Origin: JAMQPK01 sp035937795
GTDB taxonomy: Bacteria > Acidobacteriota > Vicinamibacteria > Vicinamibacterales > JAMQPK01
Assembly: GCA_035937795.1 (NCBI GenBank)
Contig: DASZHO010000167.1
Coordinates: 1-14,069, forward strand
Direction: 5' to 3'
Length of the DNA: 14,069 nucleotides
Positions 1-7,360 of this stretch are shown piece by piece. The stretch's first letter is position 1. Each line of letters begins with the position of its first letter. The notes below the pieces were generated by a model. It was not told where the DNA came from and did not search any database. It saw nothing but the letters and a program-made list of their open reading frames with translations. The position numbers and the translations under genes were made by a program.

Positions 1-482
1 AACGCGTGCGCGCGGCTGGCGACTTCCTGACCCACCTTGCCCAGCCCAACCAGTCCAAGGGTCTTTGACCGAATTTCGGCGCCCGCAAACTTCGACTTCT
101 CCCATCTGGAGGCTTTCATCGATGCGTCGGCCGCCGGCACCGGCCGTGCCAGCGACAGCATCAACCCGATCGCATGTTCGGCGACGCTTACGCTGTTCGC
201 GCCCGGCGCATTCATCACGACGATGCCACGAGCAGTGGCGGCGGGGACGTCGACGTTGTCAACGCCGGTCCCCGCGCGAGCGATGACACGCAGCTTTGGC
301 GCCGCTTCGATCAGCTCGCGTGTGACCTTGGTGGCGCTTCGTACGATGAGCGCGTCGGCATCTTTGAGATCTGATGCCAAGTCTGCCGGGGGCCGTCCTT
401 GTCTTGCGTCGATGATCCAGTCGGCTTCGCGGAAACGTTCAAGAGCGGAAGAAGGAAGGCCGTCGGCGATCACGATTTTCAT
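1..482 (-). CDS. serA: D-3-phosphoglycerate dehydrogenase, N-terminal 160 residues (partial, cut by window start)
   Basis: Cytoplasmic enzyme of serine synthesis that oxidises 3-phosphoglycerate to 3-phosphohydroxypyruvate with NAD+. Reading the minus strand from ATG at 482 gives an open frame to the window edge. It starts MKIVIADGLP, and has the substrate-side motif RAGTGVDN (residues 69-76), NAPGANSVSVAEHAIGLML (91-109) with the usual histidine, KASRWEKSKF (about 123-132), and the start of the Rossmann domain TLGLVGLGKVG (141-151). Together these identify the D-2-hydroxyacid dehydrogenase family, SerA branch. The NAD domain, the catalytic Arg/Glu/His region and any C-terminal ACT domain lie outside the window. 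No Shine-Dalgarno sequence precedes the ATG; a TATACT hexamer lies 12 bp upstream, so the mRNA leader would be only a few bases. A related hydroxyacid dehydrogenase cannot be fully excluded. Confidence 0.93.
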   Translation of the reverse strand, partial: MKIVIADGLPSSALERFREADWIIDARQGRPPADLASDLKDADALIVRSATKVTRELIEAAPKLRVIARAGTGVDNVDVPAATARGIVVMNAPGANSVSVAEHAIGLMLSLARPVPAADASMKASRWEKSKFAGAEIRSKTLGLVGLGKVGQEVASRAHA

Positions 483-494
483 GGTGTTGATTAC

Positions 495-502
495 AGTATA
501 AT
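495..502. promoter_or_regulatory. Symmetric -10 element between serA and mdh (TATACT on -, TATAAT on +)
   Basis: On the minus strand TATACT occupies 500-495, 12 bp before the serA ATG. On the plus strand a perfect TATAAT occupies 497-502. The two share the 4-bp core TATA. Neither direction has a recognisable -35 hexamer at 16-18 bp. The minus-strand element is well placed to drive serA. The plus-strand element would give mdh a leader of about 260 nt. Promoter activity is inferred from sequence only. Confidence 0.45.
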
Positions 503-515
503 CCGTCGGTTTTCC

Positions 516-534
516 AACCGGTCTTGATCCGGTT
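516..534. promoter_or_regulatory. Inverted repeat at the serA -35 position (possible operator)
   Basis: AACCGG (516-521) and CCGGTT (529-534) form a perfect 6-bp inverted repeat around a 7-bp spacer TCTTGAT. Its centre is about 37 bp upstream of the predicted serA transcription start, where the -35 hexamer should be but is not seen. This is compatible with a regulator binding site. No regulator is identified. Confidence 0.25.
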
Positions 535-537
535 CAC

Positions 538-563
538 GATCGCACCACGGATGGTGCAATCCG
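538..563. other. Two mutually exclusive hairpins in the serA-mdh intergenic region
   Basis: Hairpin A pairs GCACCA (542-547) with TGGTGC (552-557) around CGGA, extended after one mismatch by GAT (538-540) with ATC (559-561). Hairpin B pairs CGGAT (548-552) with ATCCG (559-563). B uses the loop and 3' arm of A, so only one can form. No T-run follows on the plus strand, so this is not a standard terminator. If transcription starts at 497-502, both lie in the first ~60 nt of the mdh leader. Confidence 0.3.
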
Positions 564-610
564 CTAAATTGTTCGATTTGATCGCCCGAGAGATGCGTCT
601 GAGCGGTCTT

Positions 611-641
611 TTCAACAGGGTTTTCCACACCTTCTGTTGAA
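611..641. repeat. 8-bp inverted repeat with 15-nt loop, upstream of mdh
   Basis: TTCAACAG (611-618) pairs perfectly with CTGTTGAA (634-641). The loop contains TTTTCCACA (621-629), which matches the relaxed DnaA-box consensus TTWTNCACA, but only one such site is present. The hairpin lies in the presumed mdh leader; its function is unknown. The rest of 483-768 holds no gene. Confidence 0.35.
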
Positions 642-675
642 CGATTTCCGGCGCGCGTGGGGACGTGACCTAAAA

Positions 676-753
676 GACTTTTGCCTCTTCACTTTGACAC
701 TTTCGACTTTTAACTTTCAACTTTTGCCTTTTAACTTTTGACCTTTCACTTTT
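676..753. repeat. Degenerate 7-bp tandem repeat, unit RACTTTT, about 11 copies
   Basis: From 698 to 753 eight 7-bp units follow in register: CACTTTC, GACTTTT, AACTTTC, AACTTTT, GCCTTTT, AACTTTT, GACCTTT, CACTTTT. Three further units lie upstream (676-682, 683-689, 690-696), with one extra A at 697 that breaks the register and creates a perfect TTGACA (694-699). The array ends 15 bp before the mdh start codon, just before its ribosome binding site. The strand is almost purely pyrimidine apart from one or two purines per unit. It is one of three heptamer arrays in this window. Confidence 0.85.
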
Positions 754-768
754 CCTGAGGAGCGTTCG

Positions 769-1695
769 ATGAATCGCAAAGTGACCGTGGTAGGCGGAGC
801 GGGCAATGTCGGCGCGACTGTTGCTCGGAGCCTCGCCGAGAGAGAGCTCGCCGACGTGGTGATCGTGGACATCGCGGACCAGAAGGCAGCCGGCGTGGCG
901 CTGGATATGCTCGAGACATGCCCCATCATCGGGTCCGACAGCCTGATCGTCGGCGGATCCGACTACGCGCAGAGCGCGAACTCCGACGTCGTGGTTGTTA
1001 CCTCTGGCGTGCCGCGAAAAGCTGGCATGAGTCGTGACGACTTATTGAACGTTAACTTCAGCATTATGAAAGCAGTCACCGAGCAGGTCGTGAAGCACTC
1101 GCCCAACTGCATCATCGTGCCGGTAGCCAACCCGCTCGACGCCATGTGCCAGGCCGTGCTGAAGCTGAGCGGCTTTCCGCGCGAGCGCGTGATCGGCATG
1201 GCCGGTGTGCTCGATTCGGCCCGCATGCGCGCCTTCATCGCCGCCGAATTGAACGTGTCCGTGGAAAACGTCCACGCCTTTGTGCTCGGGGGCCACGGCG
1301 ACACGATGGTGCCGTTGCCCCGCCTTTCCACCGTGGCGGGCATTCCCATCACGCAGCTGATGCCGAAAGAGCGGATCGACGCGATCTGCAAACGTACTGC
1401 GGATGGCGGGGCTGAAATTACAAAGTTGGTAGGTACGAGCGCGTGGTACGCGCCGGGCGCCGCCGCCGCCGAGATGGTCGAAGCGATCTTGAAGGACAAA
1501 AAGAAAATCCTGCCATGCTCGGTCTATTTGCAGGGCGAGTACGGCGTGAGGAACCAATATCTTGGGGTGCCGGCGAAGCTTGGCGCGCGAGGACTGGAAC
1601 AGGTGATTGAGATCAAGTTGGACCCGGACGAACAGGCGGCGCTCATGAAGTCGGCCGCGGCCGTCAAGGAGCTGGTGGACGCGCTGAAACTGTAG
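769..1695 (+). CDS. mdh: NAD-dependent malate dehydrogenase (LDH-like type), 308 aa
   Basis: Interconverts malate and oxaloacetate with NAD(H) in the cytoplasm, a TCA-cycle step. The N-terminal Rossmann motif VVGGAGNVG (residues 7-15) and Asp34 at the end of the second strand indicate NAD preference. The active-site loop GVPRKAGMSRDDLL carries Arg83 and Arg89; Arg83 is the residue that selects dicarboxylates in MDH, where lactate dehydrogenases have Gln. VANPLDAM (119-126) supplies Asn121. LDSAR (148-152) supplies the catalytic Asp and substrate-binding Arg, and GGHGDTMVPL (174-183) the catalytic His176. Length is normal for the family. The start is set by a strong GAGGAG ribosome binding site 7 bp upstream. 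The gene converges on sdhB. Its promoter is unclear: either the distant TATAAT at 497-502 or elements within the heptamer array. Confidence 0.96.
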   Translation: MNRKVTVVGGAGNVGATVARSLAERELADVVIVDIADQKAAGVALDMLETCPIIGSDSLIVGGSDYAQSANSDVVVVTSGVPRKAGMSRDDLLNVNFSIMKAVTEQVVKHSPNCIIVPVANPLDAMCQAVLKLSGFPRERVIGMAGVLDSARMRAFIAAELNVSVENVHAFVLGGHGDTMVPLPRLSTVAGIPITQLMPKERIDAICKRTADGGAEITKLVGTSAWYAPGAAAAEMVEAILKDKKKILPCSVYLQGEYGVRNQYLGVPAKLGARGLEQVIEIKLDPDEQAALMKSAAAVKELVDALKL

Positions 1696-1713
1696 AGAAA
1701 GCAGGCTTCGGAC

Positions 1714-1727
1714 GCCGGCCTCCCGGC
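1714..1727. terminator. Possible short GC hairpin between convergent mdh and sdhB
   Basis: GCCGG (1714-1718) can pair with CCGGC (1723-1727) around CCTC, about 20 bp after the mdh stop. No T-run follows on either strand, so intrinsic termination is doubtful. It is the only hairpin candidate in the 60-bp convergent gap. Confidence 0.2.
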
Positions 1728-1731
1728 TTCA

Positions 1732-1759
1732 AGCCCTGAGCCGTGAGCCCTGAGCCTAC
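1732..1759. repeat. 7-bp tandem repeat, unit AGCCCTG, 4 units between mdh and sdhB
   Basis: Four consecutive 7-bp units: AGCCCTG (1732-1738), AGCCGTG (1739-1745), AGCCCTG (1746-1752) and AGCCTAC (1753-1759). The last, diverged unit contains the sdhB stop codon (complement of 1756-1758). The array therefore runs right up to, and slightly into, the 3' end of sdhB. It shares the AGCC core with the array at the sucC end. Confidence 0.75.
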
Positions 1760-2516
1760 TTGTGGCCAAGCCATATCGCACGCGTGTACTCCCTTACCAT
1801 CTTCGCAATATTCGAAATTGGGATCAGTTTCGGGCACACCGCTTCACATTCCCCTTCGTTCGAGCAGGCGCCAAAACCCTCCTCCTGCATCTGATCGACC
1901 ATCCGGACGACGCGGCGCTCGCGCTCAGGTTGTCCTTGAGGCAACAGAGCCAGGTGGGTAATCTTCGCGGCGGTGAACAGGTGCGCCGCCGCGTTCTTGC
2001 AGGCCGCGACGCAGGCGCCGCAGCCGATGCACGCAGCCGAATCCATCGCCTCCTCTGCCAGATCCTTCGGAATCAGAATGGCGTTCCCGTCCGGCGCGCC
2101 GCCGACGCCGGCTGAAACATAGCCGCCGGCGGCGAGAATTCGGTCGAATGCCCGTCGATCGACCGTCAGATCCTTGAGAACCGGGAAGGCCCTTGCGCGC
2201 CACGGCTCGACCGTGATGGTCTCGCCGTCCTTGAAGCGCCGCATGTGCACCTGGCACGTCGTGGCCCCGGCGTCGGGGCCGTGCGCCACGCCATTGATCA
2301 TCAGGCCGCAAGATCCGCAGATGCCCTCGCGGCAATCGGAGTCGAACGCGATCGCGTCTTCGCCCTTGCGAATGAGGTCTTCGTTGACCGTGTCGAGCAT
2401 TTCGAGAAACGACATGTCGGTCGGCACGTTGGCCGCCACGTAGTCGACCAGCCGGCCCGGCCGCCCCTGCGCCGCCTGCCGCCACACTTTCAATTTCACC
2501 GAGATCGTCCTGGCGC

Positions 2517-2520
<4 letters not shown>
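1756..2520 (-). CDS. sdhB: Succinate dehydrogenase/fumarate reductase iron-sulfur subunit, 254 aa
   Basis: Carries electrons from the flavin of SdhA to the haem/quinone site of SdhC on the cytoplasmic face of the membrane. The N-terminal ferredoxin domain has the [2Fe-2S] ligands Cys63, Cys68, Cys71 (CREGICGSC) and Cys89. The C-terminal domain has CIGCGACVAAC (Cys164, 167, 170, 174) and CSNEGECEAVCP (Cys219, 225, 229). By family rules Cys164/167/170/229 bind [4Fe-4S] and Cys174/219/225 bind [3Fe-4S]. Cys174 is followed by Lys where Pro is more usual. I chose the GTG at 2520: it overlaps the sdhA stop (GTGA), has GGAG about 8 bp upstream, and longer in-frame versions would run back through sdhA. 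Last gene of sdhCAB, probably translationally coupled to sdhA. Confidence 0.95.
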
Positions 2521-4426
<1,906 letters not shown>

Positions 4427-4430
<4 letters not shown>

Positions 4431-5101
4431 GACCCGCCTCCCGAAAGAAACACCCACACCGCAATCGCGATGAAGCCGCCCGCGATGAGCAATGCGGCTG
4501 TCTTGCCCGCCTTGCGGACGAACGGCGTGAAGCGCGGGCCCGAAACCCCGAGCGACTGAAACGAGCTCGCGACGCCGTGCCAGAGATGAAAGCCGACCAC
4601 CACCATGGCCAGCACGTAAAAGGCCACCCATCCGGGCGAGCTCAAGTTCTCGAGCTCGACGCGGTAGAGGTCACGCATCGCGGTCGTGCCGTACTGATAG
4701 TCCGGCCCGTACTTGAACATTTTCACGTGGATCGGAATGAAGACGAGCAACGCCAACCCGGTCACGATCATCGTTGACGAGGCGAGACTTTTCTGGCTGC
4801 TGCCGCCCGCCATCTTCTTCACCGCGTACGGCATGGGGCGCGCCGCACGGTTCTGGAGCGTCACCCGGATCGCCTTGAACAGATGGATCAAGAAGACTGC
4901 GACGAGTCCAATTTCAACCGGCACGACCAGCGGATTGCTGATGAGCGCGTAGGAGTACCTGTTGAAGACGTCTTGCCCGAGAAACACCATCAAATTTCCG
5001 GCGATGTGCAGGATGAGATACAGAAACAGCAGGAGCCCGGTGACGCCGACGATGAGTTTGGTGGTGAGAAGGGAAGAAAGAAAACGACTGCGAGACGCCA
5101 T
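4427..5101 (-). CDS. sdhC: Succinate dehydrogenase cytochrome b subunit, b558 family, 224 aa
   Basis: Membrane anchor and quinone-reactive subunit of the SDH complex. About five hydrophobic segments are visible, near residues 15-40, 59-80, 108-127, 158-178 and 200-220 (numbered from the upstream TTG; subtract 1 for the ATG). Histidines in or at helix ends (H33, H74, H126, H173, H176) are placed as in di-haem B-type anchors of the Wolinella/Bacillus kind. There is no separate sdhD, as expected for a single-polypeptide anchor. ATG at 5101 is preferred over TTG at 5104. No Shine-Dalgarno sequence precedes it, and the candidate -10 lies only about 10 bp upstream, so the message is probably leaderless. 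First gene of sdhCAB. Quinone type and reaction direction cannot be read from the sequence. Confidence 0.92.
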
Positions 5102-5110
5102 CAAAGGTTC

Positions 5111-5139
5111 ATTCTATTCGCAACGCTTGACGCAGCCAA
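5111..5139 (-). promoter_or_regulatory. Candidate sigma70-type promoter for sdhCAB
   Basis: On the minus strand TTGGCT (5139-5134) is followed by a 17-bp spacer and TAGAAT (5116-5111). The -10 matches consensus at 5 of 6 positions and the -35 at 4 of 6. Its downstream edge is 9 bp from the sdhC ATG, so transcription would start at or within a few bases of the start codon. It overlaps the sucCD promoter. Confidence 0.5.
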
Positions 5140-5156
5140 ACCGCGGACGATACGAT
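5127..5156 (+). promoter_or_regulatory. Candidate sigma70-type promoter for sucCD
   Basis: TTGACG (5127-5132, 5 of 6 matches) is followed by an 18-bp spacer and TACGAT (5151-5156, 4 of 6). The -10 ends 16 bp before the sucC ATG, predicting a leader of roughly 10 nt with no Shine-Dalgarno sequence. Positions 5127-5139 are shared with the divergent sdhC promoter. Confidence 0.45.
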
Positions 5157-5172
5157 TCGTTGTTTTGTACCG

Positions 5173-6372
5173 ATGAAAATTCACGAGTACCAGGCCAAGG
5201 CCATTCTCGCCCGTTACGGTGTTCGGGTGCCCTCCGGCGAGGTTGTTTTCAAAGCGGCAGACGCCATGGCGGTGGCGGAGCGGCTCGGCGGCGGAACAGT
5301 CGTGATCAAAGCCCAGATTCACGCAGGCGGCCGCGGCAAAGGCGGCGGCGTGAAGCTGGCAGCCAACCCCGCCGAGGCCGACCGAATCGCGAGGCAGATT
5401 TTCGGCATGACGCTCGTCACCCATCAGACCGGTCCCGAAGGGCGCAAGGTCTCGCGGCTGCTCGTCGAACAAGGCCTTCCGATCGCGCGCGAGCTTTATC
5501 TCGGCCTCGTGATCGATCGCGCGGCTGGCAGGCCGGTCATCATGGCCAGCCAGGACGGCGGCGTGGAAATCGAGACGGTCGCCGAAAAGACTCCCGAACG
5601 AATTTTTAAGGAATATATCAATCCGGCAACGGGGTTGATTCCGTTCCAGACGCGGAAGCTGGCCTTTGCCTTGAGCCTTCAGGGCGACCAGGTCGCGAAA
5701 TTCGGCGGGATGGTGACGGCGCTCTACGCGGCATTTCTCGGCACCGACGCGTCCCTCATCGAGATCAATCCGCTGATCGTCACCAAGGCGGGCGACCTGC
5801 TGGCGCTCGACGCGAAGATGACCTTCGACGACAGCGCGCTCTCCCGCCATCCGGAGCTGAAAGAGCTCCGCGACCTCGAAGAAGAAGATCCCCTCGAGAT
5901 CGAAGCCTCGAAGTTCAGCCTGAACTACATCCGTCTCGAGGGCACGATCGGCTGCATGGTGAACGGCGCCGGCCTTGCCATGGCGACGATGGACATCATC
6001 AAGCTGGCGGGCGGGGAGCCGGCCAACTTCCTGGACGTGGGAGGCGGCGCGAATAAGGAGCAGATTCGCAACGCGTTCAAGATTCTGATGTCCGACAAGA
6101 ATGTGCGCGCCGTGCTGATCAACATCTTCGGCGGCATCCTCCGATGCGACATTCTCGCCGAAGGTGTCATCGCGGCCGTGATGGAGCTGGGCGTGCCGGT
6201 GCCGATCGTCATCCGGATGGAAGGCACGAACGTCGAAGAAGGGAAGCGGCTGTTGAAGGAGAGCGGCCTGAATTTCACGACAGCGAATTCCATGGGCGAG
6301 GCAGCGGAGCGGGTCGTGCAGCTCGCGGGTGTAGCCCAAAGCCCAAAGCCCAAAGCCGAGAGTCCAAAATAA
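5173..6372 (+). CDS. sucC: Succinyl-CoA synthetase beta subunit (ADP- or GDP-forming), 399 aa
   Basis: With SucD it interconverts succinyl-CoA and succinate with substrate-level nucleotide phosphorylation. It begins MKIHEYQAKAIL, typical of SucC. The ATP-grasp domain has Lys46 and the loop HAGGRGKGGGVK (50-61); IEINPL (196-201) and LALDAK (210-215) give the metal ligands Asn199 and Asp213. NGAG (264-267) and NIFGGILRCD (317-326) are in the C-terminal CoA-ligase domain that contacts SucD. The family usually ends around residue 386-388. Here the last 13 residues, VAQSPKPKAESPK, are encoded by an intergenic-type heptamer repeat (see 6333-6367). No Shine-Dalgarno sequence precedes the ATG. The TAA stop abuts the sucD GTG start. 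Nucleotide specificity (A or G) is not resolved. Confidence 0.96.
   Translation: MKIHEYQAKAILARYGVRVPSGEVVFKAADAMAVAERLGGGTVVIKAQIHAGGRGKGGGVKLAANPAEADRIARQIFGMTLVTHQTGPEGRKVSRLLVEQGLPIARELYLGLVIDRAAGRPVIMASQDGGVEIETVAEKTPERIFKEYINPATGLIPFQTRKLAFALSLQGDQVAKFGGMVTALYAAFLGTDASLIEINPLIVTKAGDLLALDAKMTFDDSALSRHPELKELRDLEEEDPLEIEASKFSLNYIRLEGTIGCMVNGAGLAMATMDIIKLAGGEPANFLDVGGGANKEQIRNAFKILMSDKNVRAVLINIFGGILRCDILAEGVIAAVMELGVPVPIVIRMEGTNVEEGKRLLKESGLNFTTANSMGEAAERVVQLAGVAQSPKPKAESPK
6333..6367. repeat. 7-bp tandem repeat, unit AGCCCAA, 5 units, inside the 3' end of sucC
   Basis: Five units in register: AGCCCAA (6333-6339), AGCCCAA (6340-6346), AGCCCAA (6347-6353), AGCCGAG (6354-6360), AGTCCAA (6361-6367). 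The array is translated as part of SucC and ends 3 bp before its stop codon. It shares the AGCCC core with the array between mdh and sdhB. Confidence 0.85.
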
Positions 6373-7242
6373 GTGGCGATTCTGTTGGATAGAAGTACGC
6401 GGCTGATAGTCCAGGGTCTGACCGGCCGCGAGGGGACGTTCCACGCCAGGCAGGCCGCGGCCTATGGCACCGCGGTTGTCGGCGGCGTCACGCCTGGCAA
6501 AGGTGGAACGACCCACGAAGGCTGGCCCATCTTCAATACCGTCGCCGACGCGGCGGACGAGACCGGGGCGAACACGTCGGTGATCTTCGTGCCCGCAGCT
6601 TTCGCGGCTGACGCCGTCATGGAGTCTGCCGACGCGCGGCTGCGGTTGGTGGTCTGTATCACCGAAGGCATTCCGACGCTGGACATGATGCGCGCGCTCA
6701 CGTTCCTGAAAGACAGGCCCGGCACGCGTCTGGTCGGCCCCAATTGTCCAGGCGCCATTTCGCCGGGGAAAGCGAAGGCCGGCATCATTCCCGGCCATAT
6801 CTGCCGCGAGGGGCGCATTGGCATCGTCTCCAAGAGCGGGACGCTCACCTACGAAGCGATCCACCAGCTCACCGAGCTTGGCATGGGGCAGTCGTCGTGC
6901 ATCGGCATCGGCGGCGATCCCCTGATTGGCACTTCCTTTGTCGACGTGCTGAAGCTGTTTGGCGACGATCCCGAGACCGACGCAGTGGTGATGATCGGGG
7001 AGATCGGCGGCACCGCCGAGGAAGAAGCAGCGTCCTACATCAAGGGGTCGTTTAGAAAGCCGGTCGTCGGATTCATCGCCGGGCAGACGGCACCGGCGGG
7101 CAGGCGAATGGGCCATGCCGGTGCGATCATTGCAGGCGGGAAGGGCACCGCCGCTGAAAAAATGGCGGCGTTGACGGCCGCGGGCGTGACAGTGGTGAAG
7201 AGCCCGGCAGAGATTGGCAGCGCCGTGAAGCGCGTCGCGTAA
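6373..7242 (+). CDS. sucD: Succinyl-CoA synthetase alpha subunit, 289 aa
   Basis: Alpha subunit of succinyl-CoA synthetase. It binds CoA and carries the phosphohistidine. The CoA-binding Rossmann motif VQGLTGREGTFH (residues 13-24), GGVTPGKGG (37-45), GPNCPGAISP (122-131) and SKSGTLTYE (153-161) are present. GEIGGTAEEEAA (209-220) is the conserved acidic loop, and GRRMGHAGAIIAGG (243-256) contains the active-site His248. Length matches the family. The start is GTG at 6373, directly after the sucC TAA with no Shine-Dalgarno sequence, so translation most likely depends on re-initiation by ribosomes finishing sucC. Confidence 0.96.
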   Translation: MAILLDRSTRLIVQGLTGREGTFHARQAAAYGTAVVGGVTPGKGGTTHEGWPIFNTVADAADETGANTSVIFVPAAFAADAVMESADARLRLVVCITEGIPTLDMMRALTFLKDRPGTRLVGPNCPGAISPGKAKAGIIPGHICREGRIGIVSKSGTLTYEAIHQLTELGMGQSSCIGIGGDPLIGTSFVDVLKLFGDDPETDAVVMIGEIGGTAEEEAASYIKGSFRKPVVGFIAGQTAPAGRRMGHAGAIIAGGKGTAAEKMAALTAAGVTVVKSPAEIGSAVKRVA

Positions 7243-7252
7243 CCGTAAATAG

Positions 7253-7282
7253 CGCGGCTGCCTGAAGTTCCAGTCGGCCGCG
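7253..7282. terminator. GC inverted repeat between sucD and korA (terminator or operator)
   Basis: CGCGGC (7253-7258) pairs with GCCGCG (7277-7282) across an 18-nt loop, in which CTG (7262-7264) and CAG (7271-7273) can extend the stem. It starts 11 bp after the sucD stop, and its 3' arm directly adjoins the korA extended -10. No T-run follows, so it may be a weak terminator or a protein-binding palindrome in the korA promoter spacer. Confidence 0.3.
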
Positions 7283-7291
7283 TGGTATAAT
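7283..7291 (+). promoter_or_regulatory. Extended -10 promoter for korAB
   Basis: TGGTATAAT (7283-7291) is a perfect extended -10 (TGn followed by TATAAT). The -35 region at 7262-7268 is poor, as is common for extended -10 promoters. The predicted leader to korA is about 60 nt. Confidence 0.5.
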
Positions 7292-7321
7292 CTCTGGTTG
7301 GGTACTCTTCTTTTCTCGATT

Positions 7322-7351
7322 ATGGCGTTTTATCTCCATGGCGATGATTAA
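7322..7351 (+). other. 9-codon mini-ORF in the korA leader
   Basis: ATG at 7322 opens a frame coding MAFYLHGDD and stopping at TAA (7349-7351). The stop overlaps the korA Shine-Dalgarno AGGA (7351-7354). No ribosome binding site of its own is seen. It may be chance, or a leader peptide that couples to korA. Confidence 0.15.
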
Positions 7352-7360
7352 GGACAAGGG

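Noticed and set aside
621..629. Replication origin (DnaA box TTTTCCACA)
   Set aside because: Only one box is seen, with no AT-rich unwinding region or dnaA/dnaN neighbourhood.
676..753. CRISPR array
   Set aside because: Units are 7 bp and contiguous with no spacers, so this is a short tandem repeat.
1711..1740. Intrinsic terminator for mdh or sdhB
   Set aside because: Listed only as a low-confidence hairpin: short 5-bp stem and no T-run on either strand.
4431..4631. N-terminal extension of SdhA upstream of 4430
   Set aside because: It reads through the sdhC 3' end in another frame. The ATGA overlap and the GGGAGG site fix the start at 4430.
5101..7116. 671-codon open frame on the minus strand opposite sucC and sucD
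   Set aside because: It lies fully antisense to two genes with complete family motifs. It lacks recognisable domains, and its His/Arg/Asp-rich composition is what the complement of GC-rich coding sequence gives.
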